64,000 nt of DNA from Hemibagrus wyckioides (lineage: Eukaryota; Chordata; Actinopteri; Siluriformes; Bagridae): assembly GCF_019097595.1 (NCBI RefSeq), contig NC_080729.1, positions 3,046,917-3,110,916 of the forward strand. Reading direction: 5' to 3'. The notes beneath the pieces were generated by a model. It was given only the letters and a program-made list of their open reading frames with translations, was not told the origin of the DNA and searched no databases. A program made the position numbers and the translations under genes. The first letter of the stretch is position 1, and each line of letters begins with the position of its first letter. Shown here in pieces: positions 59,767-64,000 of the stretch.

Positions 59767-60186
59767 AGAGCAATGATTATTTATCCCGAACAATTCCCTG
59801 ACAAGGAAGCTGGGATGTGTTCAAGTTCGGATGTTGTGGTTTTTCCTTTTTCCTGATTTAACACACATTTTAGTGTGAAGTGATGAAAACACTACGATGG
59901 GAATTCTAAGAAATCCAGTTTAGAAGCTGATGGAGAGGTAAAGCACAACCATTCTTTAGTGTGTGTGAGCCAGTACGCCTGTTTGGATCCTATACTTCAA
60001 ATTAAAAATGTACAAAAATGTACAATAGGATAGAGATATCCAGGATATAAAATCTAAAAAAGAAAATGCTGTAAACAGTGAGCACTGGAAGTGTTACTGC
60101 TGCTGGTGAGTCCAAGTCCGGGTTTGTTGTGTCCAAAAAAATTCTAAAATAAAATATTAATGGTGGGAAAAGAAAAATAAGTCTGT

Positions 60187-60390
60187 TTAAGCAGTGGAGT
60201 TTTTGTTGTAGTACCTCCCTGTCCTGCCTGTGTGTGTGGCCTGCTGGGAGCTGCATTTGGACTGGGTCTGGGTCACTGAAACGGGCTGGAGGTTAGCCCA
60301 CGGGTCCTGGAGCATGGACGCTTTGTAATACTTATCCATATCGTTTGTGCCTCTGTCCCTGCCGTACGGCGTGGATGTCCGCGGAGAACC
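60187..60390 (-). CDS. mplkip: MPLKIP coding exon 2: conserved C-terminus
   Basis: Encodes residues 112-178: GSPRTSTPYGRDRGTNDMDK, then YYKASMLQDPWANLQPVSVT, ending GRTGRYYNKNSTA. This is the conserved end of M-phase-specific PLK1-interacting protein (TTDN1/C7orf11). The SPRTSTP run contains Ser117-Thr118-Pro119, the polo-box docking form S-[pS/pT]-P; the matching human threonine is a reported CDK1 site. The acceptor is CCTAAAG at 60391 on the minus strand, phase 0. Human mutations in this gene cause non-photosensitive trichothiodystrophy, and the protein has been linked to splicing (DBR1) and transcription. Confidence 0.93.
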   Translation of the reverse strand, partial: GSPRTSTPYGRDRGTNDMDKYYKASMLQDPWANLQPVSVTQTQSKCSSQQATHTGRTGRYYNKNSTA

Positions 60391-61001
60391 CTTTAGGAGA
60401 CAATTTACTTCATGTAAAAAAAATAAAGACGACAAAAGAGAAATGTGTTGCGCCTGTGGCACAGTGTTGTGAATTATTAAGCACATTTTAAAGGGATAAT
60501 TACACTCAAATCTGAGCTACTAGGAGTCTATATAAAGTTTATTTAATAGCTTCACTCTTTAAAAAAGGGGGGGGGGTAAACCGTACCTTGGTGCTGTAGT
60601 TTACTACAGGCTTGTGTAATTACATTTAAATCTACAAGATAACAACTATCACTTCTACAACCTGCTAAAGAAGGTAAAATAGAGGATGTGTTAGTGGAAA
60701 GAGCTCGATTTAACATCTATCCCTGTGTCGAAATAGACAACGACTTATAAATAAAATAAATCAATAAAAATAAAAACAAATTAATTTAATTAATTAATTA
60801 ATTAACAATCCGTGGGGAAAATGAGAAGATTAAAAAATGTACAGAAATTGATGCAGGATTGAGGTTAGTGCTGTGAATCAATGTGGATCTAACACAAATT
60901 ATAAGCTATAAAAGTGCCAAAAGAAGCCAGGCCAGAGAACAGTTTAGTACCCTTTTTATCTCTGAGTGTATCATGGCCTTTGTGAGGTTCTGGGTCTCTA
61001 C
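60391..61001 (-). other. MPLKIP intron
   Basis: 611 bp, GT-AG. It contains a G10 run at 60567-60576 and an AATT repeat at about 60784-60805. The exon 1 reading frame would stay open for 31 more codons into this intron if it were retained. Confidence 0.85.
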
Positions 61002-61334
61002 CTGATATCCGCTGTGTGCTCCTGGACTCTGATATGGCGAGTGTCTGGAACTCGGACTACCGTTCGATCTGCGCGGTGTGTGTCCCGGGGACTTGGTGTT
61101 ATATATCCCGCAACCAGCGCCTCTATTACCGCTAAACTCTCTTGGCGAGGTGTGTGTCACCGGAGAACCGCCATACGACCCGAACCTGGGTCCGTACGGC
61201 CCGTTCGGGAAAGCCCAGGGCGGAGAGGGAAACCTGCTGCCCCCTGCCCTGTCCATAGCGGGCGGAGGAGTCCGAAATCCTCCACCCCTCTGACCAGCTG
61301 CTGGATACGGAGATCGGAAATGTGGCCGCTGCAT
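61002..61334 (-). CDS. mplkip: MPLKIP coding exon 1: Arg/Gly/Pro/Ser-rich region
   Basis: Encodes residues 1-111, MQRPHFRSPYPAAGQRGGGF onward, a disordered Gly/Pro/Arg/Ser-rich region with repeated RxPSP and SPR-type motifs (SPPWAFPNGPYGPRFGSYGG, SPREFSGNRG, SPGHTPRRSNGSPSSRHSPY). The donor GTAGAG at 61001-60996 follows SGYQ, and joining in phase 0 to exon 2 gives ...YQ-GSPRTSTP as in human, for a total of 178 residues (human 179). The protein is nuclear in interphase and at the centrosome and midbody in mitosis in mammals. Start chosen by the MQR- N-terminus and A at -3. Confidence 0.92.
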
Positions 61335-61399
61335 TCTGTCTATCGAAATCGCTTAAAAATGTTCCGAAACGGTTGATCACGGTTTCACCGGTGGGTTAA

Positions 61400-61475
61400 A
61401 TGACCACACGCCGTTTCAGCGTCGAAACCAAAATACGCAAGCTTACACTAAAACCGGAACCGGAAGTTGAAATAA
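61400..61475 (-). promoter_or_regulatory. MPLKIP proximal promoter with ETS site
   Basis: ACCGGAAGT at 61459-61467 (plus-strand orientation) is a consensus ETS/GABPA site, and a second CCGGAA lies six bases to its left. It is about 125 bp upstream of the start codon, typical of TATA-less housekeeping promoters. Confidence 0.6.
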
Positions 61476-61951
61476 GCTGCTTTATCCGCGACGATAAATC
61501 TTTCTAATAAGCACGTTTTTTAATTTGCTCTTAAACATTTATTATACATTATGCACTAAATATACATGTAAATGTAAAAGTTTACTGTATTATTTTAAAT
61601 GTATTCCAAATTAGCCTTTAATTTGTAGTGAACCGTACCAACGTTACAACCAAACAAAAAAAGAGTCCGACCTAAACACAACCCAAGTGCAAATTAGTTC
61701 CGCACACCAAACGCCGCAATCCTCTTCTTCTTTTTTTTCTTCCTTTATTTTTCTTGAAGCTATTGAAGCAATCCCAGAGGCTCCGGAATAATTTTTAATT
61801 TGCATTTCTAGAATGAAATTTCCATCGCTGTCCTTCCGTACGGAGATTTCCTTCAGTCCAGATCACCGCCGTAAACAGCCGAACAACACAAACCCTCTGC
61901 GCTCCTCGCGCTGCGGTGCATCCGTTTAAAGGACCAGAAGGGAAACGCGCA

Positions 61952-61970
61952 GCATTGTGGGTAATGTAGT
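61952..61970 (-). promoter_or_regulatory. ZNF143/THAP11-type promoter motif
   Basis: Read on the minus strand, ACTACATTACCCACAATGC matches the consensus ACTACANNNCCCANNATGC at every fixed position. It borders a CpG-containing stretch (61840-61955) on its minus-strand downstream side. It is 620 bp upstream of the MPLKIP ATG, so it either drives an upstream MPLKIP start or marks another promoter. Confidence 0.6.
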
Positions 61971-62404
61971 ATATTATTGTCTCCGTCATATCATTAAAAT
62001 GTTAAGTTTTATTTTATCATTTTAAGTTTACACTTAAGTGTTTTAAAACAGGGGACAGCTACAGGGTGCAAATGCATTTTATTAGAGAGTTGTGTTTATG
62101 ATCATAAATTGTGTTTTAATTAAAGGCTAAATATTAAAGGTACAAAAGATATATGCTTGATAATACCATCTCAATGATAAGGAAAGGTACAAGTCAGTCC
62201 TATATTTTTGCAGAGTGCATACTTTTATTTTGATGCACCCACAGATTACAGTCTAACTTTCCAATTTTCCTGTATTTATGTAGAATTACATACACCGAAC
62301 AAGTGACAGATAAACAAACTTGTTCATCTTTATACATATCTATAATATAAAAACTCCAATCTAAATTAAAATGAATGTGATAACCTTTTGATTTGATTTT
62401 AAAC

Positions 62405-62702
62405 AGAGACAGCTCATGTCGGACGTTTGGGTGACGAAGTTAGGGAGGCCAGATTAAGATGGTTTGGACATGTCCAGAGGAGGGAGAGTGAGTATATTGG
62501 TAGGAGAATGTTGGACATGGAGCTGCCAGGCAGGAGGCAAAGAGGAAGGCAAAAGAGGAGGTATATGGATGGAATAAATGAGGATATGAAGCTAGTGGGT
62601 GCAAGTGTTGAGGATGCAGAAGATAGGGATAGGTGGAGGGAGATGGTTCGCTGTGGAGACCCCTGAAGGGAAAAGCCGAAAGAAGAAAAAGAAGAAGAAA
62701 TA
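62405..62702 (+). mobile_element. LINE 3' end (C-terminal fragment and AAG-rich tail)
   Basis: An intact frame (62427-62666) encodes GDEVREARLRWFGHVQRRES, then GRRMLDMELPGRRQRGRQKR, RYMDGINEDMKLVGASVEDA and EDRDRWREMVRCGDP. This RWFGHVxR...GRxxxRYxD module is the C-terminal end of several non-LTR retrotransposon ORF2 proteins. It is followed by a stop and a GAAAGAAGAAAAAGAAGAAG tail, so the insertion is 5' truncated, as is usual for LINEs. The clade is uncertain. Confidence 0.8.
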
Positions 62703-63520
62703 ACTGAATGAGAAATGTTTCAGCAGTTAAGTAATTGAGAGCAAGACATGGTTTCTGTACCACACAGAAATTCATTGTGGAAAGAAAGCTGCCAGAGAAT
62801 GTTAACAGGCCCATTAACACCTCACAGGCACAGAGAAAAGAAGAACCCCACACTTATATTTAACCCATTCACACCTTAGTGTTTCACCGAATCTAAATGT
62901 AATGCAGTCAAACAGGCACTGATTTGTGCAACATGATTTAATTAAGCAAAATAAGTAACATTATTTTTTATCACCTGTAAATAAATAGGATATTCCATAC
63001 ATATTAATTTAATACCACACATCCACCATTCGAGGCCGCTGTTGCCCGTGTAACAATTCTGAATCTTTTCAGTGAGTCGAATCTTTCTCACCAACAAGAG
63101 TCGATTCTTTTTTCTTTTGTCGATTGTTTTTTCATTTTATCCCTCACAAAGTTTAGCTAAATTATAATCATTAAATGTTCTTTGCCTAAATGCGGTTGAT
63201 TATCATGTCAGGAAATCTTTCTCAACCTTTAAATGGAAAAAAATCACATACAAAAATCGCCCTCATGTCATTAGCGTAGATGCTAAGATCACCACATTTT
63301 TCTAATTTAGTTCCAAACTTAATCCCGTTACTCATTTGAGAGCAAAAGGTGTCCGAGAAACCTCATCAAAATGACACAGCCGCCTGAGATGGATTAAGAC
63401 ATACCTTCTTCTTTTTTTATATATATTTTTGATGTTTATATATAGTTTTAAATAACATAAAGTACAAGTTAAAACAGTAACAAAAGCACCACCAGTGTGG
63501 GATCACACTGTTAAGGTTTA
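62703..63520. other. Intergenic sequence without recognised features
   Basis: AT-rich DNA. GAGTCGATTC-like words near 63075-63125 echo GAATCGACTC words at 50320-50395, but no element boundaries were found. Confidence 0.5.
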
Positions 63521-63524
63521 CTGC

Positions 63525-63745
63525 TTACATTCAGTCACTCATTTATCTAGAATAGCTGCTTTATCCTGGTCAGGCTAGCTGGCACCATATGTCGGCAATA
63601 CACCTACTGCCATTTTAGGGAAGATGGAGGAAACTGGAGAAGATGGAGTAAACCAACACAGCTACAATAAGAACATATAAAACTCCATACAGACAGAAAC
63701 CTGATGCCACATGATAGAACCCCAGGCCCTGGAGCTTTCTGTTTT
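63525..63745 (-). mobile_element. Diverged tRNA-derived SINE relic, minus orientation
   Basis: On the plus strand it reads TAGCTGCTTTATCCTGGTCA, AAGAACATATAAAACTCCAT, ACAGACAG, then GAACCCCAGGCCCTGGAGCT, matching the order of the reversed Mermaid-like SINE (tail, body, head). Overall it is strongly diverged. Confidence 0.6.
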
Positions 63746-64000
63746 ATAGGCTGTATGGATTCCATGTGTATACTTTGAATAATAACTTCCAAAGCTACAC
63801 CCTCAATAAATAATGCATGAATTGGGAGATATTTTCTGCCATCAACTTAAAAGTAGGAAACATATTATCCTTATATGAACTCCCACAACTATCCTGTCTG
63901 TTGTGGAATGCCCGGGCATGGCCATGATGACCCATAATTGATTTGTTTTTATGTATTTTGTAAATCTGCACCAAAAACATTACTCTACTCTCCCAGCAAT

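Noticed and set aside
60906..61001. Extension of MPLKIP exon 1 into 31 further codons
   Set aside because: A consensus donor at 61001 and the match of exon 2 to the human C-terminus show that this is intron.
61795..61989. 64-codon minus-strand frame beside the ZNF143 motif
   Set aside because: The frame spans the presumed promoter, shows no recognised similarity, and begins upstream of the motif itself.

Overview
The window is nuclear DNA from a ray-finned fish. Genes are split by GT-AG introns, the intergenic and intronic DNA is rich in Tc1-type transposons and tRNA-derived SINEs, and microsatellites are frequent. A Mermaid-like SINE with an internal TG tract and several dispersed repeats familiar from catfish genomes make a siluriform plausible, but the sequence alone does not prove that. 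Four protein-coding genes can be supported, all recognised by protein similarity from memory: FBXL7 (minus strand, four coding exons between 45443 and 1003), the C7orf25/UPF0415 homologue (plus, one coding exon, 47991-49265), RALA (plus, four coding exons, 54485-56306) and MPLKIP (minus, two coding exons, 61334-60187).

Layout. 1-45.4 kb is FBXL7, almost all of it intron. Intron 3 (1740-8314) carries a roughly 3.7 kb array of a 32-bp repeat. Intron 2 (8888-40808) is about 32 kb and holds decayed LINE pieces, four kinds of DNA transposon, SINEs, a 17-bp minisatellite (15.3-15.9 kb) and a T/A-hairpin minisatellite (34.6-35.7 kb). Exon 1 of FBXL7 lies in a CpG-rich stretch at about 45.2-45.5 kb. 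From 47 kb to 61.5 kb the window is gene-dense: C7orf25 and RALA run left to right, MPLKIP runs right to left and converges on RALA. The last 2 kb holds a LINE 3' end and a SINE relic.

The genes do not form one pathway. FBXL7 is the substrate receptor of an SCF ubiquitin ligase, RALA a Ras-family switch for exocytosis and trafficking, MPLKIP a PLK1-binding, splicing/transcription-linked protein mutated in human non-photosensitive trichothiodystrophy, and C7orf25 an uncharacterised conserved protein. C7orf25, RALA and MPLKIP all lie on human 7p14, so the right half is a conserved vertebrate neighbourhood. FBXL7 is on human chromosome 5, so its junction with that block differs from human.

I found no convincing new biological system. 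The most unusual signal is the intronic 32-bp array. Most of its roughly 105 homogeneous units contain a perfect TGACTCA (AP-1-type) heptamer, the units come in a few linked sequence variants, and the array is homogeneous at one end and degenerate at the other.
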